From the NCBI GenBank assembly GCA_002336845.1, contig DDEX01000035.1, forward strand, positions 1 through 64,000: a stretch of DNA of 64,000 nucleotides, given 5' to 3'. The stretch's first letter is position 1. Each line of letters starts with the position of its first letter. The position numbers were made by a program, and so were the translations under genes. This document shows positions 33,635-42,374 of the stretch, piece by piece. This DNA comes from Rhodobacteraceae bacterium UBA1943. Its GTDB lineage: Bacteria; Pseudomonadota; Alphaproteobacteria; Rhodobacterales; Rhodobacteraceae. The notes beneath the pieces are model-generated. The model was not told the DNA's origin. It searched no databases and saw nothing but the letters and a program-made list of their open reading frames with translations.

Positions 33635-34290
33635 TTGGCCATCTCCTCCCAGTCGAGAAGGATGAAAGGTTCTGTGATCTGTCGCGCCATGATGGCCGCA
33701 TAGATCGCTGCAGGGTCATTCGGTATGGCGCGGTGGATCAGCCCATCAAGCGGGATCTGCCCTTCGGCCAGCCATTGCAGCGAGCGTTCGAAGCCGCCAA
33801 AAATCGAGTGAGGCGCGTTGTTGTATCCCTCCAGCAGTTCTTCCCATTGGAAGCTGCGGCCATGCATCGGCAGTTCCCACTCCCACCCTGATCGCAGAGT
33901 GACATGGTTAAAGAATACCGCTTGGGTCACGTCATGCGCCGAATGGTCGGAACACTTGCGCCAAGGCACACCGCGGATCAGGTCGCTGCCCTTCTCACCG
34001 ATCATGATGGTCGGCGCGTTCGTGTCGGACGAATTGATCCGCGGCCAGTTCGCGGCATCGCACACTCTTAGCCCGTCGATCCCCCGCAATCGCAGATGCG
34101 GATCGACCACCGCCATCTTATCATCACCCAGGAGGCCATCACTTCCGTGGAAGGCGTCGGCAAACAGCTCATTCCCCTCGGCACGGCGGAAATACGGCAG
34201 GACGGAGGTGGTGGAGTCTTCGCTCAGCCGACCGGCCAGAACACTGCCAGACGACCCGCCACCGATGATGATGAAATTCACGTCCCGCAT
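33631..34290 (-). pseudogene. Chimeric remnant: GMC oxidoreductase pieces fused to the C-terminus of a zinc-type dehydrogenase
   Basis: One open frame of 219 codons is built from four pieces. Residues 1-30 are a GMC FAD-binding start (FIIIGGGSSGSVLAGRLSE). Residues 31-55 (PYFRRAEGNELFADAFHGSDG) correspond to an internal GMC stretch seen about 85 residues further on in the intact GMC protein at 23449. Residues 56-113 match the extreme GMC C-terminus (MAVVDPHLRLRGIDGLRVCD to MIGEKGSDLIRG). The last ~105 residues (LRSGWEWELPMHG to LLDWEEMAK) read like the tail of a medium-chain alcohol dehydrogenase. The substrate domain and catalytic histidines are gone, so it cannot be an active oxidoreductase. 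The joins are in frame, which suggests internal deletions rather than random decay. Confidence 0.8.
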
Positions 34291-34301
34291 GGGTCCATTA
34301 T

Positions 34302-34317
34302 GTAACTAGTTCGTTAC
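34302..34317. promoter_or_regulatory. Palindromic operator candidate, site 6 (perfect arms)
   Basis: GTAACTAGTTCGTTAC with perfect arms, 11 bases upstream of the chimeric GMC remnant and GlcG-like gene. It marks the right-hand end of the island; no further copy was noticed beyond it. Confidence 0.75.
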
Positions 34318-34892
34318 TTAAGACAGTTGAGCAGAACGCTCAAGCTGTCAAGGGTTCTGTTGCTGTGGGATATTCACGCGGAAAGACGGGCAACCGGTCT
34401 GTGCGAAACCAAGACCGGCTGACGCATTTGCCGATCGGGATGCTGCCCTCTTGAACCGTCATTTCCGCGGCGACCCGACCGGCACCGGCCCGCTGTGATG
34501 CGCCCTGCGCCTAGTCATGACTGAGGCCTCATGCCGCCTACGGCATACAAGCCGCGCAGGGCCTGCCGGACGAGGCTAGGATGATGATTGACCACACACA
34601 ATGGCATCCGTGTACCAAGGTGGCAGGTATCGTTCCAATCTGTCGTCCCTGGAAACAGCAATTCTGCCTTGCCGCAGCTCCTGTGATGGTTGCGCAACAG
34701 GGCAGCCACGCAAGATGATCACGCTTTTGCAGCCACTTGTAAGTAAACTGTGATCAATTACCGTTAATAAGGGTTAAGACGCCTTTTCATGTCGTCTTTC
34801 TCAAACTGTTGCGCGTATCGGACCAATAGCCCGCCGTGTTGATTTTGGCATAGTTGCCGAAGCCTGCCGTGGCCACCAATGCGCGCGAAGCA
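34318..34892. other. Intergenic region before the giant repeat gene
   Basis: About 570 bases with no recognisable gene. A perfect hairpin ATGCCG-CCTA-CGGCAT lies at 34531-34546. The last ~150 bases become AT-rich (GTAAACTGTGATCAATTACC, GTTAATAAGGGTTAAG), consistent with the promoter region of the repeat-protein gene, but no exact promoter can be fixed. Confidence 0.45.
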
Positions 34893-37800
34893 ATGGTTTG
34901 CCGCGTCGATGCCGGAGGGAAGTTATTGCCGCAGTCTGACAATCGCCCCGCTCAATCTGTCCGATCCTCCAGCGCCGATGATGATGGCCGGGGCTGGGCT
35001 TGTTCCCGGTTCCGGAGCGGCGTTCGGGCCGTGTCCGCCTTGCGGATGGCGCTTTCGGTTGTGGTGCTGTGGCTGGCAGTCGTGCTGGGTGCTGCCCCTC
35101 TCTCGGCGCAGACGGTCAATACCTATACCACGCAAACTTCTTTCGACAATGCGCTGCCCAACATCACGCTGATCGGCACGCTTGAGAATTTCTCGGGCGT
35201 TGGAACCAACTACAGAATGAGCACGAATGCGGCCAGCCCCGACGTGTGGAATGGCTTCACGCTTTATGCCAAACCCCCATCTGGCAACGGGTCTTCGTTC
35301 GGGCCTTCGGGCTATTGTCCCAGGCTGAATGCGACCCCTTGGCCGCAAACGCCCACATGGTGCATCGGATATAACAGCCAGGCCCCGAACCGTCCCGGCA
35401 TCACCGCATCGGTTTCCAGCGCGGGTGGTGCGAACGGCTCCATTCTGTTCCGGTTCTCGCAGCCGGTCTATGCGTTCTATTTCACATTCGTGGACTGGAA
35501 TGACCTAAGCCAGCGTTCGGCTTTCCGCTTTACGCTGAGCAATGGCGTCGTGCGCACGGTGACCGGGCCGACGAACCCGTCGAACAACCCGCCAGAGTTC
35601 TTTGCCGCCATGCTGGACAAGACCTCGCGCGAAGAGGGCATCTATATCACTCAGGTCGAATGGTATGGGCTGGATACGACCGGCGAACTGGTTGGTATCT
35701 GGAATGTCGGCACCTATCGCACGGTGTCTGACATGCAGATCAAGAAAACCTATGGTGCCGCGGTTCTGCGACCGGACGGCAGCTATGATCTGCCGATCAA
35801 GCTGACAATGACCAACAACGGTAACCTGAACATCCGCAACATGCAGATTTCGGATGCCGTGGGTGCGGCAAGCAACTTTGGCTCTGCCTTCACCAGCATC
35901 GTATCGGGGCCGACCATTACGCTGCATGACGACGGACTGCCGACATTCTCGGTCGCCCCGACGCTGAATCCAGCGTTCAACGGCACGGCGGCGAACAGCA
36001 ACCTGTTCAACGGGACAACCGGCCTGTTGGGCACCGAGGATTCGGTGGATGTCGATTTCACGGTCAGGCTGACGGCCGAGGCGGCAACATTGTCGCCTAC
36101 TTTCGGAAATACGGTCACCGCCTCTGCGCAGGACGCCTATTACCCGGTGACGCCGGCGCTGACCCGCACCGACCGCTCAACCCCGACACTGACGGCGGCG
36201 GCCCCGGCGCTGACGGTGACCAAAACGGCGAATACGGAGGGCCTGTCATCGCCGCCGGTGCCGGGCAATGTGATCACCTATACCTATCAGTTGCGCAACA
36301 GTGGCAACCTGAACCTGACCAATCTTTCGGTCACGGATGTCCATAGCGGGACCGGCGCGCTTAGCGCCATTTCCCCGGCCACGGTTGCAGGCCCGCTGGC
36401 CCCCGGTGCGACGACGACCTTTACCGCCAGCTATGTGCTGACCCAGGCTGATATCGACACTGGTTCGGCGTTGACCAACACGGCGACGGGCCAAGCAACG
36501 GACGCCTATGGCCATGCAGTAACGGGGCAGGGCAATGCTGCGGTTCCGCTGACGCGCAACCCTGCCATTGTCATCGACAAATCGACGACCGTGACCCTGA
36601 TTACAGCCGTTGGGCAGGTGATCCCTTATACGATCGTGGTGACCAACAGCGGCAATGTGACATTGCAGAACGTGGTTGTCAGCGATCCCCTGACCGGACT
36701 TAACCAGACCATCGCCAGTTTTGCGCCGGGGGCCACGCAGGTCTATCACACCACGCATACGGTGACGCAGGCCGATTTCGACAGCGGCAATGTGCACAAC
36801 ATCGCGTCGGTCATGGCACAGGCAGCGGGCGGCGGCACGGTCACGGCCAGCGATTCTGCGGCCGTGCCCCCCGATGCCCAGCCAAGTGCCACTCTGGTCA
36901 AGTCGGCGCCTACTGGCACGCCAACGCTGGGTCAGACACTGACCTACAACATCACGCTGACCAATACCGGCAATGTGACAATGACTGGGGCCACGATCAC
37001 CGATACCAAGATCACCCCGTCGTCTCTGGCCTGCCCGGGTATTGCGCCCGGCGCGACCTGCGTGCTGACGGGAACCTATGTCGTTACCCAGGCCGATGTG
37101 GATGCTGGTGAGGTTGTGAATACCGCAACCGCAACCGCGCCTTTGCTGCCCGCGCCGCTGCACAGCACGGTTGTCACGCCCATCACGCGCACCCCGGCGC
37201 TGACTGTGAACAAGGCGGCTGGTGTCGCGTCGTTCAGCACGGTCGGCGCGGTGATCCCCTATACGATCAACGTAACCAACACCGGCAATGTGACGCTGAC
37301 CGCAATTGCCGTGACCGACCCTCTGACCGGGCTGAACCAGACGGTGGCCAGCCTTGCGCCGGGTGCCTCGCAGAATGTGGCGACCAGCTACACCGTGACC
37401 CAGGCTGATCTGGATGCCGGGCAGGTTGCCAATACCGCCACGGCCACCGGTCAGGCGCCGGGTGGCGCCTCGGTCAGCGGCAATGGCAGCGCCACAGTTC
37501 CAGCCAGCCAGGCGCCCGCTTTGGCGGTGACCAAGACCGCATCGCTTCCTAGTTATGCGGCGGTTGGTGCGGTGATCCCCTATACGATCACCGTGACCAA
37601 CACCGGCAATGTGACGCTGGCAGCGATTGGCGTGACCGATCCGCTGACCGGGCTGAGCCAGGCGGTGGCCAGCCTTGCGCCCGGCGCCTCGCAAACCCTG
37701 ACGACCAGCTATACCGTGACCCAGGCCGATCTGGATGCCGGGCAGGTTGCCAATACTGCTACGGCAACGGGCCTTACGCCCGGCGGTGCGCCGGTAAGTG

Positions 37801-40800
37801 GCAGCGCGACGGCAAATGTTCCTGCCGCTCCGGCACCCGGCCTGTCGCTGGACAAGGTCGCAACGGTGCCCAGCTATTCCACCGTCGGCAGCGCGATTCC
37901 TTTTACCATCACGGTAACCAACACCGGCAACGTGACACTGACCTCTGTTGTGGTGACCGACCCGCTGACCGGGTTGAACCAGACGGTGGCCAGCCTTGCG
38001 CCCGGCGCCTCGCAAACCCTGACGACCAGCCATACCGTGACCCAGGCCGATCTGGATGCCGGGCAGGTGGTGAACACCGCCTCTGCCAGCGGCACCCCGC
38101 CAACCGGCGGGCCGGTTACGGCGAACGGCTCGGTGACGGTTCCTGCGGCCCCAGCCCCGGCGCTGAGCCTGAGCAAGGTCTCTTCAGTGCCCAGTTATGC
38201 GGCGGTGGGGGATGTGATTTCCTACACCATCACGGTGACCAACACGGGTAACGTGACCCTGACTGCCATTTCCGTGGCCGACCCGCTGACCGGTTTGAAC
38301 CAGACGGTGGCGAGCCTTTCCCCCGGTGCCTCGCAAACCCTGACGACCAGCTATACCGTGACCCAGGCCGATCTGGATGCCGGGCAGGTTGCCAATACGG
38401 CCACGACCTCTGGCACCCCGCCGACGGGTGGGCCTGTAACGGCCTCTGGCAGCGAAACGGTTCCTGCGGTGCTCAGCCCGGCGCTGACGGTGCAAAAGAC
38501 CACGACGACGACCATCATGACTGCAGCGGGTCAGGTGATCCCCTACACCATTACGGTGACCAACACCGGCAATGTGACGCTGGGCAACGTGGTCGTGACT
38601 GACCCGCTGACCGGGATGAGCCAGACAATCGTCAGTTTGGCCCCGGCGGCAAGCCAGGTTTTCAACACCAGCTATACGGTGCAGCAGGCCGACATCGACC
38701 TTGGCTATCTGGTCAATACCGCAACCGCGACGGGCAATGTGCCCGGCGGCGGCACGGTCACCGGCAGCGATGGCGCGGCGGTTCCGCCTGTGATCAACCC
38801 GGGGCTGAGCGTGGTGAAATCGAACCCGACTGGCACGGTCGCCTTGGGCCAGACCCTGACCTATACGGTGACGGCAACGAATACCGGCAACATTACGCTG
38901 CATTCCGTGACGGTCAGCGATGCGATGCTGACGCCTGCTTCGACAAGCTGCGCGGTGCTGGCACCCACTGCCTCTTGCGTGCTGACTGGCAGCTATGTCG
39001 TGACGCAGGCCGATGTGGATGCTGGCCAGATCATCAACACCGGCTCGGCCACCTCGAACGAAACACCCACGCCGACAAGTGATACGGTGACCACCCCGGT
39101 TCCTCAGGTGCTGGACATGGCGGTGACCAAGACCGCCGATGTGACTTCGTTTGATGCCGTGGGCGACGTGATCACCTATACGGTCACGGTTTCGAACCCC
39201 GGAACCGTCACCCTGACCAACGTGCAGGTGACCGACCCGCTGACCGGGCTGAACCAGACGGTGGCGAGCCTTGCGCCGGGTGCTTCGCAGGCCCTGACGA
39301 CCAGCTATACCGTGACCCAGGCCGATCTGGACGCGGGCAGCGTGGGCAATACCGCCTCGGCAACCGGCACACCCGCAGGCGGCGGTGGCCCCCTGACCGA
39401 AAGCGCAAGCGCCTCGGTGCCCGCCGATGTGACGCCCGGCCTGACCCTGACCAAGGTTGCCAATGTCTCTACGGTCAATCATGCCGGGGATGCGGTGACC
39501 TACACGATCACGGTGACCAACACGGGCAATGTCACGCTGAGCGATGTCAGCCTGACCGATCCGCTGACCAGCCTGACCTCTGACATCGGCACCCTGACGC
39601 CAGGCCAGTCGAATGTGGTCACGATCACCTATTACGTCTCGCAGGCCCAGATTGACGCGGGCGGCGTGACCAACACCGCCAGCGCCACTGGCACCCCACC
39701 CTCGGGGCCAGCGATCACCGCCACCGGAACCGCGACGGTAACGGCCAGCGAAAATCCGGAACTGACGGTCACGAAGTCGCAACCTTCGGGAACAGTCGCG
39801 CTGGGCCAGACGCTGACCTACACCGTCACGGCGCGCAACAGCGGCAACACCACGCTGAGCAATGTGGTTGTCAGCGATGCGATCCTTACGCCCGGGTCGA
39901 TCACTTGTGCCACGCTGCTGCCGAATGCAATCTGTACGCTGACCGGCACCTATGTGGTGACACAGGCCGATGTGGACAATGGTCAGATCGTCAACACGGG
40001 GTCGGCTGTTTCCACGCAAACCCCGACACCAACCACCAGCACAGTGACCACGCCGGTTCCCCAAAACCCCGGCCTGTCGATCACCAAGGTTGCGACCAGC
40101 CCGAACTTTTCGGCGGTAGGCCAGACGATTTCCTATACGATCACCGTGGCGAACACCGGGACCGTAACCCTGAACGCCATTGCGGTGAACGATCCGTTGA
40201 CAGGTCTTAGCCAGACGGTGGCAACCCTCGCGCCCGGTGCATCGCAGGCCCTGACGACGAGCCATATCGTGACCCAAGCCGATCTGGATGCGGGCTTCAT
40301 TACCAACGTCGCCAGTGCGACCGGCACGCCACCCTCTGGCCAGCCGATCACGGAAACGGCAACCTCGACCGTGCCGGCCTTGGTAACGCCCGGTGTCACC
40401 GTGACCAAGGTTGCCGGTGTCGCTACGGTCAGCGCCAACGGCGATGTGATCCCCTATACGATCACCGTCACGAACACCGGCAATGTGACGCTGATCAACC
40501 TTGTGGTCAGCGATCCCTTGACCGGGTTGAGCCAGACCATCGCCACGCTTGCACCCGGCGCAAGCCAGCCCGTCATCACCAGCTATACCGTGAAGCAGGC
40601 AGATCTGGATGCCGGTCTTGTGGCGAACGTCGCCTCGGTCAGCGGCACGACATCGGGGGGCACCCCGGTTCGCGGCAGCGACAATGCGACCGTTACAGCC
40701 ACACCCGCGCCCGCGCTGACGGTGACCAAGGTGGCCGATGTCGCCTCGATCGGTGCGGTGGGCGATGTGGTCAGCTATACGATCACCGTAACCAACTCGG

Positions 40801-42374
40801 GCAATGTCACGCTGAGCAATGTGGCGGTCAGCGACCCGCTGACCGGGTTCAGCCAGACGGTGGCAACCCTTGCCGCCGGGGCAGACCAGTCCTTTACCAC
40901 CAGCTATACGGTGACGCAGGCTGACCTGGATGCGGGCAGCGTGGTGAACACCGCCCTTGCAACCGGCACCCCGCCGCGCGGCCCACAGGTATCGGATGAC
41001 GGCAGTGTCACCGTGCCGGTGGCCGCGAACCCGCAGTTGACGGTGACCAAGAATGCCGGTGAGGTCAGCTTTATCACCGCAGGCGACGTGATCACCTATA
41101 CGATTACGGTGACCAACAGCGGCAATGTCACCCTGACCAATGTATCGGTGACTGACCCGCTGACCGGCCTGAACCAGAGCCTTGGCACCATGGTGCCCGG
41201 TGATACGCAGACAGTGACAACCACCTACACGATCACCGCGACAGATGTGGAAACCGGGCATGTCGATAACACGGCCACTGCAACCGGCACGCCGCCTGCC
41301 GGTGCGGCCTCTGTCTCGGCAGATGGAACCGAAACGGTCCCGAACGACCTGACGCCACGCGAAGCCATCGGGATCGAGAAGGTGGCGGGTATCGGCCATG
41401 TCATGGTTGGCCAGGTCGTGCCCTATACGATCACCGTGACCAACCGGTCGCAATTCACCACCGTAACGGTCGATGTGGTCGATACGATGCCGCCCGGCTT
41501 TGTCTATCAGGCCGGTTCAGGACGGGTGGGCGCAACGGCGCAAGAGCCTGAGGTGAATGGCAGCCGCTATCGGTTTACCGATGTGGCGGTTCCGCCGCAG
41601 GGTAGCGTGGCCATCTCGATCTCGGCACTGGTAACGGGCTCGGCCCAGCCGGGCGAGAATACCAACACCGCCCGTGCTTTTGATCCGAACACCGGCGAGC
41701 CGCTGTCAACGACTGCTTCGGCGACGGTGATGGTTGATGCCGATCCGGTCTTTGACTGCGGTACGGTCATCGGCCGGGTGTTCGACGATGCCAACCAGGA
41801 CGGCTATATGAACGGCCCGTCCTCGGCAGAGGCGAAGGACGGCGAGGTGGGCCTGCCTGCGGTGCGTCTGGTCACGGTGAACGGCACGATCATCACGACC
41901 GATCGCTTCGGGCGCTATCACATTCCTTGCGCCGAACTGCCGCGCGACATCGGAACCAACTTCATCCTCAAGCTGGATGAGCGCACTTTGCCCACGGGCT
42001 ATCGGCTGACGACCGAAAACCCGCGCGTGGTGCGCCTGACGGCAGGCAAGATGACGCGGATGAACTTTGGCGCGACATTGGCGCCTGTGGTTCGTATCGA
42101 CCTGTCGGACCGGGCCTTCCTGACCGGCAAGCAGGCGAAAGAGCCGCGCCCCGAACTGGCCGAAGGGTTGCGTCAGATGGTGCGGCAGATCGCCAACACG
42201 CCTTCGGTCCTGCAACTGAACTACCTGCTGGGGCCAGATGGCGAAAAGCTGGCCAAGGCGCGGATGCGTGTGATCGAGGACATGGTGCGAGAGCTGTGGC
42301 GCGGCACCGGTGCCTACAAGTTGAACGTCGAACAGGTGATCGAGCGGGGCAATGACCACGCCGGAGGTGAGTGA
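34893..42374 (+). CDS. Giant secreted repeat protein, about 17 DUF11-like (TIGR01451-type) domains with SdrD-B-like and OmpA-like C-terminal part
   Basis: About 2,490 residues. An extended N-terminus carries a signal peptide (ALRMALSVVVLWLAVVLGA-APLSAQ). A beta-rich, lectin-like domain of about 200 residues with a Cys pair follows. Then come about 17 tandem domains, most of 107 residues, of the pattern VIPYTITVTNTGNVTL, VTDPLTGLNQTVASLAPGAS, YTVTQADLDAG, NTATATG. These are immunoglobulin-like repeats found in surface adhesins. After residue ~2,300 comes an SdrD-B-like carrier domain (GRVFDDANQDGYMNG) and a tail resembling the C-termini of OmpA-like proteins. The start is uncertain: ATG 34893 was taken, TTG 34854 is in frame upstream, and ATG 35046 directly precedes the hydrophobic core. 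Its stop overlaps the start of the outer-membrane barrel gene by one base. Confidence 0.85.
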   Translation: MVCRVDAGGKLLPQSDNRPAQSVRSSSADDDGRGWACSRFRSGVRAVSALRMALSVVVLWLAVVLGAAPLSAQTVNTYTTQTSFDNALPNITLIGTLENFSGVGTNYRMSTNAASPDVWNGFTLYAKPPSGNGSSFGPSGYCPRLNATPWPQTPTWCIGYNSQAPNRPGITASVSSAGGANGSILFRFSQPVYAFYFTFVDWNDLSQRSAFRFTLSNGVVRTVTGPTNPSNNPPEFFAAMLDKTSREEGIYITQVEWYGLDTTGELVGIWNVGTYRTVSDMQIKKTYGAAVLRPDGSYDLPIKLTMTNNGNLNIRNMQISDAVGAASNFGSAFTSIVSGPTITLHDDGLPTFSVAPTLNPAFNGTAANSNLFNGTTGLLGTEDSVDVDFTVRLTAEAATLSPTFGNTVTASAQDAYYPVTPALTRTDRSTPTLTAAAPALTVTKTANTEGLSSPPVPGNVITYTYQLRNSGNLNLTNLSVTDVHSGTGALSAISPATVAGPLAPGATTTFTASYVLTQADIDTGSALTNTATGQATDAYGHAVTGQGNAAVPLTRNPAIVIDKSTTVTLITAVGQVIPYTIVVTNSGNVTLQNVVVSDPLTGLNQTIASFAPGATQVYHTTHTVTQADFDSGNVHNIASVMAQAAGGGTVTASDSAAVPPDAQPSATLVKSAPTGTPTLGQTLTYNITLTNTGNVTMTGATITDTKITPSSLACPGIAPGATCVLTGTYVVTQADVDAGEVVNTATATAPLLPAPLHSTVVTPITRTPALTVNKAAGVASFSTVGAVIPYTINVTNTGNVTLTAIAVTDPLTGLNQTVASLAPGASQNVATSYTVTQADLDAGQVANTATATGQAPGGASVSGNGSATVPASQAPALAVTKTASLPSYAAVGAVIPYTITVTNTGNVTLAAIGVTDPLTGLSQAVASLAPGASQTLTTSYTVTQADLDAGQVANTATATGLTPGGAPVSGSATANVPAAPAPGLSLDKVATVPSYSTVGSAIPFTITVTNTGNVTLTSVVVTDPLTGLNQTVASLAPGASQTLTTSHTVTQADLDAGQVVNTASASGTPPTGGPVTANGSVTVPAAPAPALSLSKVSSVPSYAAVGDVISYTITVTNTGNVTLTAISVADPLTGLNQTVASLSPGASQTLTTSYTVTQADLDAGQVANTATTSGTPPTGGPVTASGSETVPAVLSPALTVQKTTTTTIMTAAGQVIPYTITVTNTGNVTLGNVVVTDPLTGMSQTIVSLAPAASQVFNTSYTVQQADIDLGYLVNTATATGNVPGGGTVTGSDGAAVPPVINPGLSVVKSNPTGTVALGQTLTYTVTATNTGNITLHSVTVSDAMLTPASTSCAVLAPTASCVLTGSYVVTQADVDAGQIINTGSATSNETPTPTSDTVTTPVPQVLDMAVTKTADVTSFDAVGDVITYTVTVSNPGTVTLTNVQVTDPLTGLNQTVASLAPGASQALTTSYTVTQADLDAGSVGNTASATGTPAGGGGPLTESASASVPADVTPGLTLTKVANVSTVNHAGDAVTYTITVTNTGNVTLSDVSLTDPLTSLTSDIGTLTPGQSNVVTITYYVSQAQIDAGGVTNTASATGTPPSGPAITATGTATVTASENPELTVTKSQPSGTVALGQTLTYTVTARNSGNTTLSNVVVSDAILTPGSITCATLLPNAICTLTGTYVVTQADVDNGQIVNTGSAVSTQTPTPTTSTVTTPVPQNPGLSITKVATSPNFSAVGQTISYTITVANTGTVTLNAIAVNDPLTGLSQTVATLAPGASQALTTSHIVTQADLDAGFITNVASATGTPPSGQPITETATSTVPALVTPGVTVTKVAGVATVSANGDVIPYTITVTNTGNVTLINLVVSDPLTGLSQTIATLAPGASQPVITSYTVKQADLDAGLVANVASVSGTTSGGTPVRGSDNATVTATPAPALTVTKVADVASIGAVGDVVSYTITVTNSGNVTLSNVAVSDPLTGFSQTVATLAAGADQSFTTSYTVTQADLDAGSVVNTALATGTPPRGPQVSDDGSVTVPVAANPQLTVTKNAGEVSFITAGDVITYTITVTNSGNVTLTNVSVTDPLTGLNQSLGTMVPGDTQTVTTTYTITATDVETGHVDNTATATGTPPAGAASVSADGTETVPNDLTPREAIGIEKVAGIGHVMVGQVVPYTITVTNRSQFTTVTVDVVDTMPPGFVYQAGSGRVGATAQEPEVNGSRYRFTDVAVPPQGSVAISISALVTGSAQPGENTNTARAFDPNTGEPLSTTASATVMVDADPVFDCGTVIGRVFDDANQDGYMNGPSSAEAKDGEVGLPAVRLVTVNGTIITTDRFGRYHIPCAELPRDIGTNFILKLDERTLPTGYRLTTENPRVVRLTAGKMTRMNFGATLAPVVRIDLSDRAFLTGKQAKEPRPELAEGLRQMVRQIANTPSVLQLNYLLGPDGEKLAKARMRVIEDMVRELWRGTGAYKLNVEQVIERGNDHAGGE
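36207..41363 (+). repeat. Tandem coding repeats, 16 units mostly of exactly 321 or 312 bases
   Basis: Unit starts are at 36207, 36564, 36885, 37197, 37518, 37839, 38160, 38481, 38802, 39114, 39438, 39759, 40071, 40392, 40713 and 41034; a divergent 17th domain begins at 41364. Ten units are exactly 321 bases and three (36885, 38802, 39759) are 312. The 312-base units share a cysteine pair (for example CPGIAPGATC) that the 321-base units lack. Parts of neighbouring units are almost identical at DNA level, for instance about 60 bases around 37690, 38010 and 38335, which makes the array prone to recombination and assembly collapse. Confidence 0.9.

Noticed and set aside
34515..34709. A 64-codon minus-strand frame in the region before the repeat gene
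   Set aside because: No similarity, no ribosome binding site, and short enough to be random in this composition.
34760..34785. TTAA-N6-TTAA in GTTAATAAGGGTTAAG, recalling a CtrA binding site
   Set aside because: The known CtrA site has a seven-base spacer; with six bases and an AT-rich promoter region the match is likely chance.
36246..38033. A 595-codon minus-strand frame in the repeat region
   Set aside because: Same reason: it follows the repeat period of the plus-strand gene and has no recognisable protein character.
38184..41453. A reading frame of about 1,090 codons on the minus strand inside the giant repeat gene
   Set aside because: It is an antisense shadow of the tandem repeats: its own product is repetitive with the same 107-residue period, rich in Arg, His and Gly, with no domain, signal or ribosome binding site.
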